Origin: Diphasiastrum complanatum
Lineage: Eukaryota; Streptophyta; Lycopodiopsida; Lycopodiales; Lycopodiaceae
DNA: 64,000 bases
Direction of reading: 5' to 3'
Assembly (NCBI GenBank): GCA_029204225.1
Contig: CM055093.1
Coordinates: 27,377,566-27,441,565 of the forward strand
Notes under the pieces: model-generated
The model's database searches: none
Seen by the model: only the letters and a program-made list of their open reading frames with translations
What the model was told of the DNA's origin: nothing
Translations under genes and position numbers: made by a program
Part shown: positions 1 through 12,189 of the stretch, piece by piece
Layout: each line of letters begins with the position of its first letter
How positions within the stretch are numbered: position 1 is the first letter of the stretch

Positions 1-950
1 TCCATTTTGTTTGACTTCTTGTATGTAAATTCAATTATAACACTTCAAATGCATGTGTGTGAGCAAAAACTAACACTCACTTTCTAAAAAAATTTAGAAA
101 TGGTTCCAGTATGATTTGAAACCAAAACTAGAACCCACAACCTCCACAGAAAAACTAATAGTCTATATTACTTTGAGTGCCATAAGCAAAAACGGCCTCA
201 ATAGATTCCAAACAGATTTACCTTCTTTAGCAAAGATAAATCCCACTAAAATCTAGCTCTATGAGAGGTCTGCAAACCTATACTTAGCAGTAGGTTCGCC
301 AACAAAAACACTAAGCAAATTTTCAAACATAAATTCACCCTCTACAAGTAAACTAGATAGACTCCTAGCTCTGCAACCATCAAGTCAACGAGCACAAACG
401 AGTTGCAATTGCCATCTATAGTTTCTCACCAACGATGAGCTTATTGTGGCCATCAAACTCGTAGAAGCCTTAAGTGTTGGGGGTTTGCGGATATCGAGGC
501 AACCCTAATTAGTTATTCATTTATTAAAAATTAATAAGTGAGAAGGATTTGGCACCCTACGTGTGGTAAGTACAACCCGGTGATCACATAGTGATTTGCT
601 TAATTGGACGTTAATATAGGGACTTTAGGCCAAAATGCAGGAATGAAATGTTGTAGGGCCTAATAGTCAAGTTAGTGAATAAAAGAGGGTTCCCCACTAT
701 TTTTTAAAATTCAAATAGTAAGGGAGATACAAACTGGCCAATAGGAATTGAGGCCAAAGCCCTAAAATCTACTATAAATAGTGGTACTTTGTAGTTATTT
801 TTCATGTTAATTTCTAATCAAGAAGGTGTAACTTCTATCAAATTGGATTTGGATGTTCTTTCTTCTTTTCCTTGCTCCATCTCTCATATTTTCTTTGGAT
901 TTTTATATTAATTGGTTTTGCTAATTGTTGATATTGAATCTTGTTATACT

Positions 951-955
<5 letters not shown>
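1..955. other. No gene; LTR-like stretch with TATA box
   Basis: No coding sequence is recognised. Bases 480-900 look like the promoter side of a plant LTR: a TATAAATA box at 773-780 follows a run of short A/T blocks. The layout resembles the LTR-like region at 15.3-15.9 kb, which also carries CTATAAATAG. No termini or target-site duplication could be placed, so LTR identity is an inference. Confidence 0.3.

Positions 956-1013
<58 letters not shown>
956..1013. repeat. (GA)n microsatellite
   Basis: About 29 uninterrupted GA dinucleotides on the + strand. Open frames across it encode only Arg-Glu or Ser-Leu repeats and are not genes. Confidence 0.97.
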
Positions 1014-1015
<2 letters not shown>

Positions 1016-1260
1016 AAAAGCATGGTTTGGTGGTACAACATGGACTGTCAAGGACACTACTTTTTTTGGGTAGAAATACACTATATCAAGCAAGGGAAAG
1101 TGAAGTATCAAGGCAACATTGTCGAAGATGAAGTGGAAGATGATGAGACCAATGTCTTCTCCTTGGCATTGGCATCTCAGGCTGATGAGGGCGCTCGGTG
1201 GTTCATTGACTCAGGGCCACTAGGTATATGCTCCAGAAAGCTACGAGAGAGAGCTACTGA
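1014..1260 (+). pseudogene. Copia gag-protease remnant
   Basis: A short relic of a Ty1/copia polyprotein. The translation reads ...VEDDETNVFSLALASQ... and then WFIDSG near 1199-1216, the active-site region of copia aspartic proteases (normally W-hydrophobic-DSGA-x-x-HM). Directly after DSG the frame breaks: reading one base back restores a GATRYML-like continuation, so a one-base indel in the GGG run is likely. The upstream part may be a worn zinc-knuckle segment. It is cut off by the (GA)n tract on the left and has no integrase on the right. Confidence 0.5.
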
Positions 1261-1439
1261 ACTAAAACAAGAAACTATATAACCATCATTACTAGCAAAA
1301 CCCCATTACTAGGGACGTCTTCATTGCATTAACACATGGGTAGCATCTATCAAGCTCTCTCCCCAATCCCCAAAAAGTGAAATGTACTACCAAAAGGTAA
1401 AATGAAAAATGGATTTCTTTTTTGTACCACCAAACCATG
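1021..1439. repeat. 16-bp inverted repeat pair (1021-1036, 1424-1439)
   Basis: CATGGTTTGGTGGTAC at 1021-1036 is the exact reverse complement of 1424-1439. Similarity outside the 16 bp is weak. It may be the trace of an inverted duplication of the copia relic between the arms. Confidence 0.6.
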
Positions 1440-2816
1440 TTTCTAGCCAAAGAGAAAAAAATAAGCTTGAACTTGTGGGGGATTAGGGTTAATATGATCG
1501 TAGTGTTAGATGTTGAATCATAAGCATATGCTTGAATATGAACTATGTTATAGCTCTTGCGTGACATGCCAGAATCTTCTTCATCACTTGATCCTTGCAT
1601 GTGCTAGGGTCTAGAAGTGAGGGTGGATAGGAAAACTCGCTACCATTTTGGTGCCCTTGCCAAGGAGCTATGCATTTTTTCGTTTTCAGGATGTTTCTGA
1701 TCCATGAATGGATGTTAGCTTGCATTAAGACATTTTGGTTTTGGTATGATAGTGTTAAAAGTGCATTTAAGGTTAGTTTTGGGAATAATTTTGCTTGCTT
1801 TGAGTGGATTTTTCGCTTGTAATCAATTTTGATCGTTGTCAAGTAAGGTCAGAGATATCGCCATTCATAAGATCCATTTGAATCTAAAGAAATTAGAGAA
1901 ACCACAAAAATCGTTATTTTCTAGAATTTGGTGACAAAGGAGGCAAAATCTTCATCAGACGTTGATACCTTTCTGTTCCTTTGCAACCAGCCTTCGCCCA
2001 CTTGCAGGCATGAACGCCTTGATATAGTGAGGGCAAAGGTTACTTTCTAGCCATTTTTTAGAAATTGAAGAAAAATAGTAAAAAATAGTGAAAAAACCCC
2101 TAAAATCTAAAAAATATAGAAAACCATCGTTTGCTCGTAATGTATATGGATCTGATGTAGATCTACTTATAACGAGGTCGATGAAGGTTACTTCTAGAAA
2201 TTGAAGGCCAAATAACCGTTCCACTAATTTTTGGTAACCTTTTGTTGAGAATTTTACACCTTTCTGCAAAAATATCAGTTCTTTGAGAGGAACCTTTGCC
2301 TGAACCTTCACCAATGTCATTAGTCAGTCCATCATGCTATTTTTGATAATTAGTGAGTTAGGCGAACATTAAGTCAAAGTTATTTGTGTGAACTAGAAGT
2401 GAAGGTCTCCTAAAATTCTAAAGTTCTGACTTTAACATTGTGTCTTTAAAAGAAACAAGTCAACGAAACATTGATGAATATATCCAAAAAGAACTCATAG
2501 TTTATCAAAGGAAATTATCATTTAATCACAAAGAATTCAATCATGAGACTTGATGAGGGGTCAAGATGGGGACCCGCCCCTCCCAAAAGGATTTTCTTTA
2601 AATTATGCAAGACCAAATGGCCCTCGGCCAAATACATATACATAAGATAGATTGGTTTGATGAATTCTTGAAATCTTTACATCATTTAGATATTAACAAA
2701 ATTGGATCCTAAAGAATCTCATAAAAGAAAAGGGTAGATTTTGTCAAAGATCATCGAGCATGGGATTTGAACTTGTTTCCTTATGCATGCAATAGTGTGG
2801 AAATCAAAATATGAAC
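1290..2816. other. No recognisable gene
   Basis: Only short ORFs are present. The longest is a 121-codon minus-strand frame at 1955-2320 with no domain I recognise. Base composition matches the surrounding repeat-derived DNA. Confidence 0.4.
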
Positions 2817-3126
2817 ATGCATGGTCAATGGATATGGTTTCTTATGACATGCAAAAGCTTAATGGCAAAAGAGAAGAGCATGCATAGTCATTAGACATGA
2901 GTTGGCATGATATGCAAGAGTCAAAACTAACATGCATGGACATTAGGCAATGGATGGCATGACATGCAAGAGTCTAAACTGACATGCATGGACATTAGAC
3001 AATGGATGGCATGACATGCAAGAGTTTAAACTGACATGCATGGACATTAGGCAATGGATGACATGACATGCAAGAGTCTAAACTGACATGCATGGACATT
3101 AGGCAATGGATGGTATGACATGCAAG
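2817..3126. repeat. 52-bp minisatellite
   Basis: Head-to-tail copies of a 52-bp unit beginning CATGCATGGACATTAGGCAA start at 2931, 2983, 3035 and 3087, nearly identical. A more diverged copy lies at 2879, and a distant, longer one begins at 2817. The array runs straight into the (GA)n tract at 3130. Units abut without spacers, so this is not a CRISPR array. Confidence 0.93.
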
Positions 3127-4283
<1,157 letters not shown>

Positions 4284-4284
<1 letters not shown>

Positions 4285-4300
4285 AATTTACACCCCTCTC
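4284..4300 (-). promoter_or_regulatory. Polypurine tract and LTR 5' edge of gypsy element
   Basis: Read on the minus strand, GAGAGGGG (4293-4300) is followed at once by TGTAAATTG (ending at 4284), the usual order of a plus-strand primer (PPT) then an LTR beginning with TG. It lies just downstream of the chromodomain-bearing pol end at 4320. Confidence 0.55.
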
Positions 4301-4319
4301 GACGCATAAAGCGTTGTCC

Positions 4320-6120
4320 TCAATAAACATTTCTCAAATAAACATTTAAAATGTCTGGATATTCTTGGAAGAATTCTTCTTCCATCCATCTTGCATCCGT
4401 AGTAGGACAGTTTTTAAACTTGAGGAGGTATAAAGTAGAGTTAATCCTTTTCTTCCAGTTTTGGTTTTGTTTGAATAAGATTTGCTCAGGTTGAAGAATT
4501 TCTTTGGTTCCTTGAACTTCTAGAGGTTCAAAATCTGTGACTTCTTCGGGTATTGGACCATGGAATTTCTTTAGTAAGCTTACATGGAATTTGTCATGGA
4601 TTTTCCAAGTAATAGGTAGGTCAAGTTCACATATAACCTCAATGATTACTTTCTTGACTTTAAAAGGTCCATAGTACTTTTGGGCTAGTTTTGGGTATAG
4701 TTTTATACTGCCCTTCATTTTCCTGAGCCTTTTCTTCTCAAATTTTAGGAGAACTAGTTCCCCTTCTTCGTACTTGATTGCCCTTACGACGCAAATTTGC
4801 GTCTCTGATGTTTCTGTCGTGCGATTGCGATGGATTGTTGAACCTTCGAAAAGGTGTCTTGATAATCCTACACAAATTCATTTGAGGCAAAAATCTTTTC
4901 TTTAGTCCTTAATACAAGAGGTACAATAGGTTTTTCATACATTACTTCAAAAGGTGTCTTACCAGTAGAAGAATGAATTGTGTTATTGTAAGCAAATTCT
5001 AGAATATGGAGATAGTGTTCCCATTGATTCTTTTGATTTCTTACATAACTTCTTAACAAGTCTGTGATGGTTTGACTAGTAATCTCACTTTGACCATCTG
5101 TTTGGGGGTGGAAGGAAGAAGAGAATTTGAGAGTTGTTCCCAAGTTATCAAAAAAGGCTCTCCAAAAATTGCTGGTGAATCTTGTATCTCGATCAGATAC
5201 TATACTCTTGGGTAAGCTTTTTCTTACAGGGAATAAAATGAGCTTGTTTGCTAAATCTATCAATGACAGTCCATATCATCTCATTCCCATTTTTGGTTTT
5301 AGGAAACCTAGAGACAAAGTCCATAGTAATATGTTCCTAGGGAGATTCAGGAATAACGGATGAAGTAGTCCTGGAGTTTTAATCCTTGCTTGTCCTTATT
5401 ATGTTGACATACTAGACATGCATTTATATAATGCCTTGTGTCTCGATGCATGGTAGGCCAATAAAAGAATCTCTTTAAAGCTTCCAAAGTAAAAGGTATT
5501 CCCCTATGTCCTGCATAGGGTGGACTATGGGTTTCTTGAAGGATCTTGGTTCTAAATGCTATGGAAATACATAGCTTATCTTCTTTGAATAAATATCCTT
5601 CTTTCAAAACATAGTCTTTATGACTTTGATTTCTTTCAAGTATTTCAAAGATATGCCGGAAGTCTAAATCACTAGCATACATACTTTCATAGGAAGGAAA
5701 TCTTCATGATATGCTATGGAAATATGGTTGACTTTGGGTAATCTTGATAATGCATCGACAACCTTATTATCCTTTCCTGGATAATGAATTAACTGAAAAT
5801 GGAAGGTACTAAGGTAGTTAGCCCATTTTAGATGTTTTTTCAAGTTAATTGTTGGGTGAAAAAGTACCTAAAGCTTTGATGATCTATTTTAACTAGGAAT
5901 CATTTCCTAAAAGATAGTGCTTCCATAACTTAAGGGCATGAATAATGGCTAAAAATTTCTTTTCATAAATATCATACTGTACTTCTGCCCCTTGAAGTCA
6001 TCTACTTTCAAAGGCTACAATATGACCTTCTTGGTTTAAGACTATCCCAATATAGTCAAGACTTGCATCTACTTTCACAAAGAAATCATATGTCCTAAGA
6101 AGTGTATCTTTTCTAGGAAG
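4320..6120 (-). pseudogene. Ty3/gypsy chromovirus pol, 5'-truncated
   Basis: Minus-strand pol remnant in the order RNase H, integrase, chromodomain. RNase H (6120-5690) shows VKVDASLDYIGIVLNQEG and FLAIIHALKLWKHYLLG. The zinc-binding integrase head at 5682-5347 includes GHRGI and CLVCQHNKD. The integrase core at 5263-4868 has SDRDTRFTSNFWRAFF, HPQTDGQSE and an expected downstream glutamate. The C-terminal region at 4718-4320 contains KFHVSLLKKF and a chromodomain-like end with YLLKFKNCPTTDARWMEE. The reverse transcriptase is missing and several frameshifts or stops separate the pieces, so it is inactive. Gypsy integrases with this tail are classed as chromoviruses. Confidence 0.88.
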
Positions 6121-6910
6121 AATTCACTTTTCTTTCCTTTAATGCGAAGTGAGTTTTCTTGTAGGGTTCTAAGTCAATATGGCTTATTCGGAATTATTCA
6201 GTCTATATGTGGATTGGGAGCGAAACCTTGCAGAATATTTTGCGGAGATTCGCCATGATTTGCAAGATAGAAGGAAGTCATTTCGTTATAAGCAATTTTG
6301 TACATATACATTTTGGCAGTTTAGTACCTTTGCGGCGAAGACATTATTTTTTGTTCAGACCCTTTTTGTTAAAAGCAATTTTATTAGATTTTCAGCTCGT
6401 TATTGTAAAGAAATCACTCTACGAAGTGATTCAGATGAAGATACCAAGTTAACCCAGGAGTTGTTCGACGGAACATTACTCTCGGTTAAGTTAGAAGAAT
6501 TCGACAACTTACCAGTTGGCCGCTATAACAAATCGAAAGAAGACTAGAACTTGGAGCTTTTATATGAAGAACTGAATCATTCCTGAAAATTCATTCGTGT
6601 CTTTGTCGTGGTGATGTTTCCATGGGATGCTGACTTTTTGAAGTTTAAAGATGTTTTGAAGTTTGATTCTAGTTTTCATCAACAATTCAAAGATCAACTC
6701 AAAACAACCTATTCAGTTAAAAGAAACAGCAAGACATATATTCTCTAAGATGAAGAAATATCTAAAGGACGAAATACACGAAGAAATATCTTTTCGCCTC
6801 AACAAAAATCTGACGAACAAGAATGTTTCTTGAATACTCCTCGAAATAAAGATGATATGTTCACGAGGACGTTTCACATTTGATGAAGGGGATATGTGGT
6901 GCCACAAAAA
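6121..6910 (+). pseudogene. 3' internal region of Tat/Athila-like gypsy element
   Basis: This lies immediately upstream of LTR copy A. A 122-codon frame at 6179-6547 (MAYSELF..., ending NLPVGRYNKSKED) has no domain I recognise. A purine-rich GATGAAGGGGATATG near 6882-6896 precedes the LTR and may be the polypurine tract. The left edge abuts the minus-strand chromovirus, so the rest of the element was lost or replaced there. Confidence 0.45.
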
Positions 6911-8157
6911 TGTTGAATATTAAATATCAACATAAATATGGCATGATATACTCGAAAATGAAGATATGAGCTGGATAAGTATAAATCATGAAGAGGCCTA
7001 ACTCATTTTCCGGGAGTATATCTCCTAAGTACTTGCCTTGTAATTAAGGGCAAGACCTTTTAAAGGAAAAGACATTGTCTTGGACAACCTTTACTAGGTT
7101 GTCCATACGAAACGACTAGATACAAAAAGACATGATAAACTAGAGTAACTTTAACTCATAGTTAAGTATACCTCCTATGGTATGGGTGAACGTATTCTCA
7201 GTCTAATCATTAACTAGACCCTTTTGCGGGAGCGACGCACCTGTTGTTTTAGAGGTGTGTTTGTTCGCCCCGTAGAACATATATTGATCTCACACTTCAG
7301 TCTCGATCATCGAGAGAGAAGAGTTTATGCTTATGTAAGAGATTGAAGAAGTGAATAGAGTTCTGTGAGTTATTCTCTCTTATCTCTATTCTCCGCACTG
7401 TTGAGTGTGAGTGATCTGGAGTCTGCTAACAATCTCTAACACATTTCATGAATTTCTCTCTGATCAGACAGACGCTCTAGTGCATTACAGTCATTTATTG
7501 TGTTTCCGTAAAGCAGGCTCTAAAGAACTGTCTTTAAACCATCTTATTCGTCTGTCGCGAATACTTTCTTTTCGGCACTCGAATAACGACTATCTTTGGT
7601 ACAGTCTAGCACGATCATTGAATAAAGTTGTATGTATATATATGAGATGACAGTCCCTGTCTGAAGAATTAAGTATCTGATTTGTCTTCCTGATTGGCAT
7701 TGACATAAGTTTCTAACGTATTCTAAAACTCTTCGTGTTCTTTAACCATTAAGTTGGACTTTAGTTGTTGAGGACTTCTGTCTAGAAATGAATAGTTCGC
7801 GAATGCGATTAATTAATTGTCTGCACAGTCGCGAAAATATCGAACAATTCTCGATTCTCTGTTGACACCTTAATCAGCCAAAGTGTGGTACCGCTGTACT
7901 ACTCTGATAACATCTCATCTATAGAACGCGCTTCATCCAATTTGATAGAGGCCAGATTGTTGTTCTGAATTTATTAGCACTACCCATCCCAAATATAAGT
8001 AATACTGGTTACTTTTTAATGTCCGTCGACAACCAAAATAACACTCAAAACCACTTGCCATAATTGTACCAAAAATATAACTTTCTAATGCTGTCCTCTA
8101 TGGGAACGACATTATTTACTATAAAATCTATATTAACCCTGTTGGTATAGCACAACA
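6911..8157 (+). repeat. LTR copy A of Tat/Athila-like gypsy family
   Basis: A 1,247-bp LTR starting TGTTGAATATT and ending ATAGCACAACA. It matches 48,793-50,036 (copy B, 1,244 bp) along its whole length in the same orientation with scattered substitutions. Copy B is followed by a primer-binding site and gag, which fixes the boundaries and orientation. Copy A is followed by copia sequence and preceded by a purine-rich stretch, so it reads as a 3' LTR. No target-site duplication is visible. Confidence 0.85.
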
Positions 8158-9560
8158 TGTGCAGTGTGAACACTTGACACACAAGAGGTAATCCTAGACT
8201 CAGAATTTACCTCACACTTCGTAACATCAAGACGAATCATGTCTGATTTTCGAAGTATAGATCCATCAAGATTCATTGTTCTTGAAGATGGATCCAAACA
8301 TCAAGTGAACGATATTGGTTCACTGTGGCAGAGACAGACGACTTGAAGATGTTCTGTTTGTGCCTACACTACAGCAGGACTTGCTATCAGTGGCAAGAAT
8401 AGCTCATGCATGGATGCTTGTAACGTTCTCAGACGAAACATGCAATGTTGTGCAAGTACCACTACACTGATCACTCAAGGTAGAAGAAAAGACAACGTGT
8501 ATCACTTGAAGGTACGCCTACCAACAGATCAAGTGCATCAAACTCATGATGATTTGCCAGATACTATGTCATATGAATTCAATGGCAATATATCAAGCAT
8601 TTAAGCCACTAATAGTTGATTCCAATGTTTATGTAAAAATTACAGATGGGAAGATCATCATTGTAGCTGTATATGTGGACGACACTCTGATACTCTGCAA
8701 GAGTGAGGAGCTTATTGTTGAGGTGAAGTATGATATCTCGAAACATTTCGAGATTGTACACTTGAGAGAAGCTAGTTGGGATGATGAATTGCAAAGGAGC
8801 AAACACCCCAATGCTTGCAGGAACAGTCTTGATGAGTGAGGATTGTCCGAAGACTGAAGTAGAAAGAGAATTGATGTAGCATACACCATACAAAAAGCTG
8901 ATCGGATCACTGATGTACCTTGTAGATAACACATGTCCTGACATTACTTATGCCGTATTCAAGATGAGCCAATTCAGGACGAATCCAGGTTCCGACTCAT
9001 TGGAAGATTGCAAAACGAAAATTAATGAAGGATTTTGGATTGCGTTATTCTTGTGATGCAAGGTTCCAAATGCTTTCTTATAGTGATGTTAGCTGGGCAT
9101 CTCTCAAGGGCGACTACAAAAGTGTCTCAGGAGGATGCACCATCGCGTCAAGAGTAGCAATGCTCTAGGTCAGCAAGAAATAGACCATTGTGGCTCAATC
9201 ATCCTATGAAACAGAGTACGTTGCAGCAACCAAGATGGCCAATGAATTCAATTGGCTCCAGCAGTTCCTTGATGAACTAGGTGAAATGAGAAATGAACCT
9301 CTGATTTTGCATATGGACAATACGTTTGCAATACATTTGACAAAGGATCCAGTGTTTCACTCAAGAACAAAACACATCGCAATCAAGTACCATTTGATAA
9401 GGGATCTGATCGGAAAGAAGATGTTGTAGACTACTTTCATTGGAACAAAGGAGATGGTTGTTGACATTTTCACAAAGGCATTAGAAAAAGGTCTGTTCAA
9501 GAAATAGAGGAGCAGTCTTGGAGTCATCAAGCTATCATGCTTTGAGAGAGAGCTGAAGAA
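8158..9560 (+). pseudogene. Copia pol with large internal deletions
   Basis: Fragments of a Ty1/copia polyprotein in order. A protease-like segment at about 8190-8330 has LDSEFTSHFVT (normally LDSGA-S-HFVT) followed by SRFIVLEDGSKHQVNDIG. A pre-integrase segment at about 8360-8410 has PTLQQDLLSVARIAH. Near 8.55 kb the sequence jumps to reverse transcriptase, with VAVYVDDTLILCKSE (catalytic YVDD) at 8660-8705, then YKKLIGSLMYLVDNT and RNase H with SSYETEYVAATKMANEFNWL (9195-9260) and HSRTKHIAIKYHLIRDL. The integrase core is absent. Many stops and frameshifts make it inactive. Confidence 0.82.
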
Positions 9561-9746
9561 ACAAAACGTTTCTATTGCCAAAGCTTTGCTAGCTTTCAAC
9601 CCTAAATTTGATAGAAAAGACACACAAAGCTAAAATGTTCGCGAACAATTTTGTGACACATGACACGAAATTGTTAGGGACACAAAATCATTCGTGCTCC
9701 ACTAAGGACCAAGAAAATCAACTGAGTACCATGAGTGACAAATATT
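9561..9746. other. Spacer between copia pol and LTR
   Basis: No ORF of note. It contains TTCGCGAACAATTTTG near 9636 and related CG-containing palindromes, like those in the copia LTR at 38 kb. Confidence 0.3.
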
Positions 9747-10120
9747 TGATCTGATATCATAACATCAGCAGAAGTGCTTTAGGACGTGGCTAATTCGCCA
9801 CTCTTGTAATCCATGATTAGTTATAGATGTTTAATTTGTCTAACTGGGGAAGTTACTCGACACAACACAATTGTTATCCACATATTATTCTGAATGATTG
9901 TATGATTCAGAATGAATTTTTGTCTGCTATTGTTTGTGTATCTCATTTACTTCTTTATTCAATTATGCACACTGGTTCAATCTTGTTGAATGTTGTATTA
10001 ATCTATAACGTAGATCAACAGTGTCTGTCTACATTCTGGAGGATTGTAGGAATGATATAGCCAGCAATGACTAGCAATCATATCTGAATTCCACACGACT
10101 GGATTTTGTTCACTACTATT
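9747..10120 (+). repeat. Copia LTR fragment, family shared with 32.6 kb
   Basis: It begins TGATCTGATATCATAACATC and matches 32,611-33,230 at both ends, including CATTCTGGAGGATTGTAGGA near 10,033. The middle is about 250 bp shorter than in the 32.6-kb copy, so this copy is internally deleted or the other has an insertion. Its position after copia RNase H supports a 3' LTR. Confidence 0.65.
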
Positions 10121-10379
10121 TTTGCTTCGTGTTTCGTTTCGCTTCGCTTCGCGATCAGTTCGCTTTTAGCAAAAATCAATTTCAGAGCTCGTTTAAGTTT
10201 CGCTTTGCTTTGTTTTGTTTCGTCTAGTTTCGTTTCGTTTCTTTTCTTTTCGTTATAGAGCATGATTGATCTTTTTGCAAATTCTTCTCGAACAGAAATT
10301 ATTTGTGAACAAAATAGTTTTGCGAAAGTTTCGCGAATCGTTAGAGAGACTCCCATCAGTTTGTCACCATATTTTATTG

Positions 10380-10480
10380 GAACTACACTTTCCATCAGAT
10401 ACACCCAACAAAATCTACTAAAGTCATCAATAAAAGTCACATACATCTTATCACCTCCATTGCTAATTGTAGTAATTGTC
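10380..10480 (-). pseudogene. Copia integrase fragment
   Basis: The minus-strand translation gives MYVTFIDDFSRFCWVYL, the start of the copia integrase core around its first catalytic aspartate; the same peptide occurs in the copia element at 47.8 kb. Only about 100 bp remain, joined to unrelated CG-rich sequence near 10,120-10,370. Confidence 0.7.
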
Positions 10481-10600
10481 GGAAATTAGAGAAAAAATCA
10501 ATATTTGCAACGGAAGTGGTGAGCAGGTGGTGTAGTGTGTGTGTATATTGGAAGTGCAACAGTTACCAGCTAGAATTCAAGATGGATCGAATATTACAAT

Positions 10601-10638
10601 TGTTAGCATCTGTGCTAACACAAAAAAAAAAAAAAAAA
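10601..10638. repeat. 8-bp palindrome followed by A-run
   Basis: TGTTAGCATCTGTGCTAACA (10,601-10,620) is a perfect 8-bp inverted repeat with a 4-nt loop, followed by a run of about 18 A. LTRs often start with TG and a short inverted repeat, so this may be an LTR edge. It could also simply be a hairpin. Confidence 0.5.
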
Positions 10639-12150
10639 GAGAAATAAAACTCCGTGTGTGTTTTGTAAGCCCACGTACGAGTGTCTGTTAATAAACTTCC
10701 GCCATGGCATGTGTTTGTAAGCCCATGAGTAGAAGCTTAAAAAAATAATAAAATAGCTTAAACTTAGATTTAGAGCTTAGACTTAGGAAACTTAAGATTA
10801 GAAATATTTTGTCTTAAGAATTCCTAAGTTAGGAAACTTTGAAGTTCTAAATCCTAAGCTAGAAGTTCTAGAAAGGCTAGAAATAGATTAGTCCCATAAG
10901 TTAGTGGATACTTATGGAAGACCCTCCCTGCCATAAAAGGAGAGGTATTTGCCTTGTAAATAACACTTTTGAGATTAAGCTATCAAGTTCTCTATTTTTG
11001 AGATTCTCTATCTATTTCATTTGTGTTCCCTTTGGGAAGGTGCATAGCTTGAGGGAAGGTGCTCGGCCCTCCTCTTGCCTCCTTCTCATTGGTTTGTATT
11101 GTGGCATGCATTTTGTTGATTGATTATTAGTTAGCCGCAATCTTCCATTCTAATTCCCTTTGGGTGTTAATCTAGGATTTAGCTAATCACCTTGCTAGTT
11201 GGGTAAGCCTTAGTACTTTCATCATTGTTTTCTATTTCCACACTTCGTTTGAAGCTTGGTAGAAACTTAGAAAGTGGATGATCCTCTCTATACTACACCA
11301 CATCGTGAGTACATCTAGCCAAACATTCGCAAATCAGTCTTACTTCCAACAACAATGCACAGTAGAAAAACAACAGTGGACAAAAATTTCATTCTGATAA
11401 TTGTTTAAAAACGTGAGTACAAGAGCTTGAAGTTGACGCAAACCAGTAGGCACAAAAACGGTTTCAGCTGAGTTTGTTGACGATTAAAAAAAAACTTGAA
11501 TAATGAGAAGAAGTTTTTTGATGAAGATTCTAGGATATCTTACAAAATATCTACAACTATCTTTTGTTGTAGTTATTACAACTACCTCATTACAGTTAAT
11601 GCATGTACAAGTAGGCGGACTGTCAACGCGAAGTCGTTGGGTCGGATTTTAGACCGACAATATCAAAATTTACAAGAACTTGAGAAAATATACATTGACA
11701 AGAAAAATTGCAATGACAATTGCGTTCAGATTTGGGTCAATATTGCTATACTTTTCTACATTTTGTCTGACTCTCTTATTGCTCAATCAGGTAATCTGTT
11801 CTTAGCGAATTATTATTAGTCTAGTTGTTCGTGACTAACATTTAATCTTGCCTTTCGCGACTGATTATCGAGCTCAATCTAGTTCTTTGCGAATCATTCA
11901 CGACTAATAATTTTTCTAGCTGTTCGCAACAAATTATTCTTCTGATGTTTTGTTGCTTAATGTTTGGCTACGTAATCAGATCGACCGTGATTTCTATCAC
12001 CAATGTTCTCTTCGTTTCTGATAGGCGTAGTCATGCTTAGGAAAACAGTAATATAGCTCATTCTGCTGCGCACAAATACTTTCCATTCGAGTTCGTTTCT
12101 CGTTTGAGATTTGAATTCGCTTCTTTTTGTGTTCGTTTCTTTTTTTGAGC
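10639..12150. other. LTR-like and unclassified repeat DNA
   Basis: No gene is recognised. Bases 10,900-11,250 resemble the transcribed part of an LTR (short purine and pyrimidine blocks, no ORF). Bases 11,800-11,960 contain repeated TTCGCGA/TTCACGA-type motifs like other LTRs here. The 107-codon + frame at 11,496-11,819 has no recognisable domain. Confidence 0.35.
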
Positions 12151-12189
12151 TATTTTTTGTTTCTCACACTCACACCCTCCTTTTCTCTT

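Noticed and set aside
1955-2320. 121-codon minus-strand ORF as a gene
   Set aside because: No recognisable domain, no splice or repeat context, and a length expected by chance in AT-rich DNA.
2879-3126. CRISPR-like array
   Set aside because: The 52-bp units abut without unique spacers, and the context is a plant genome.
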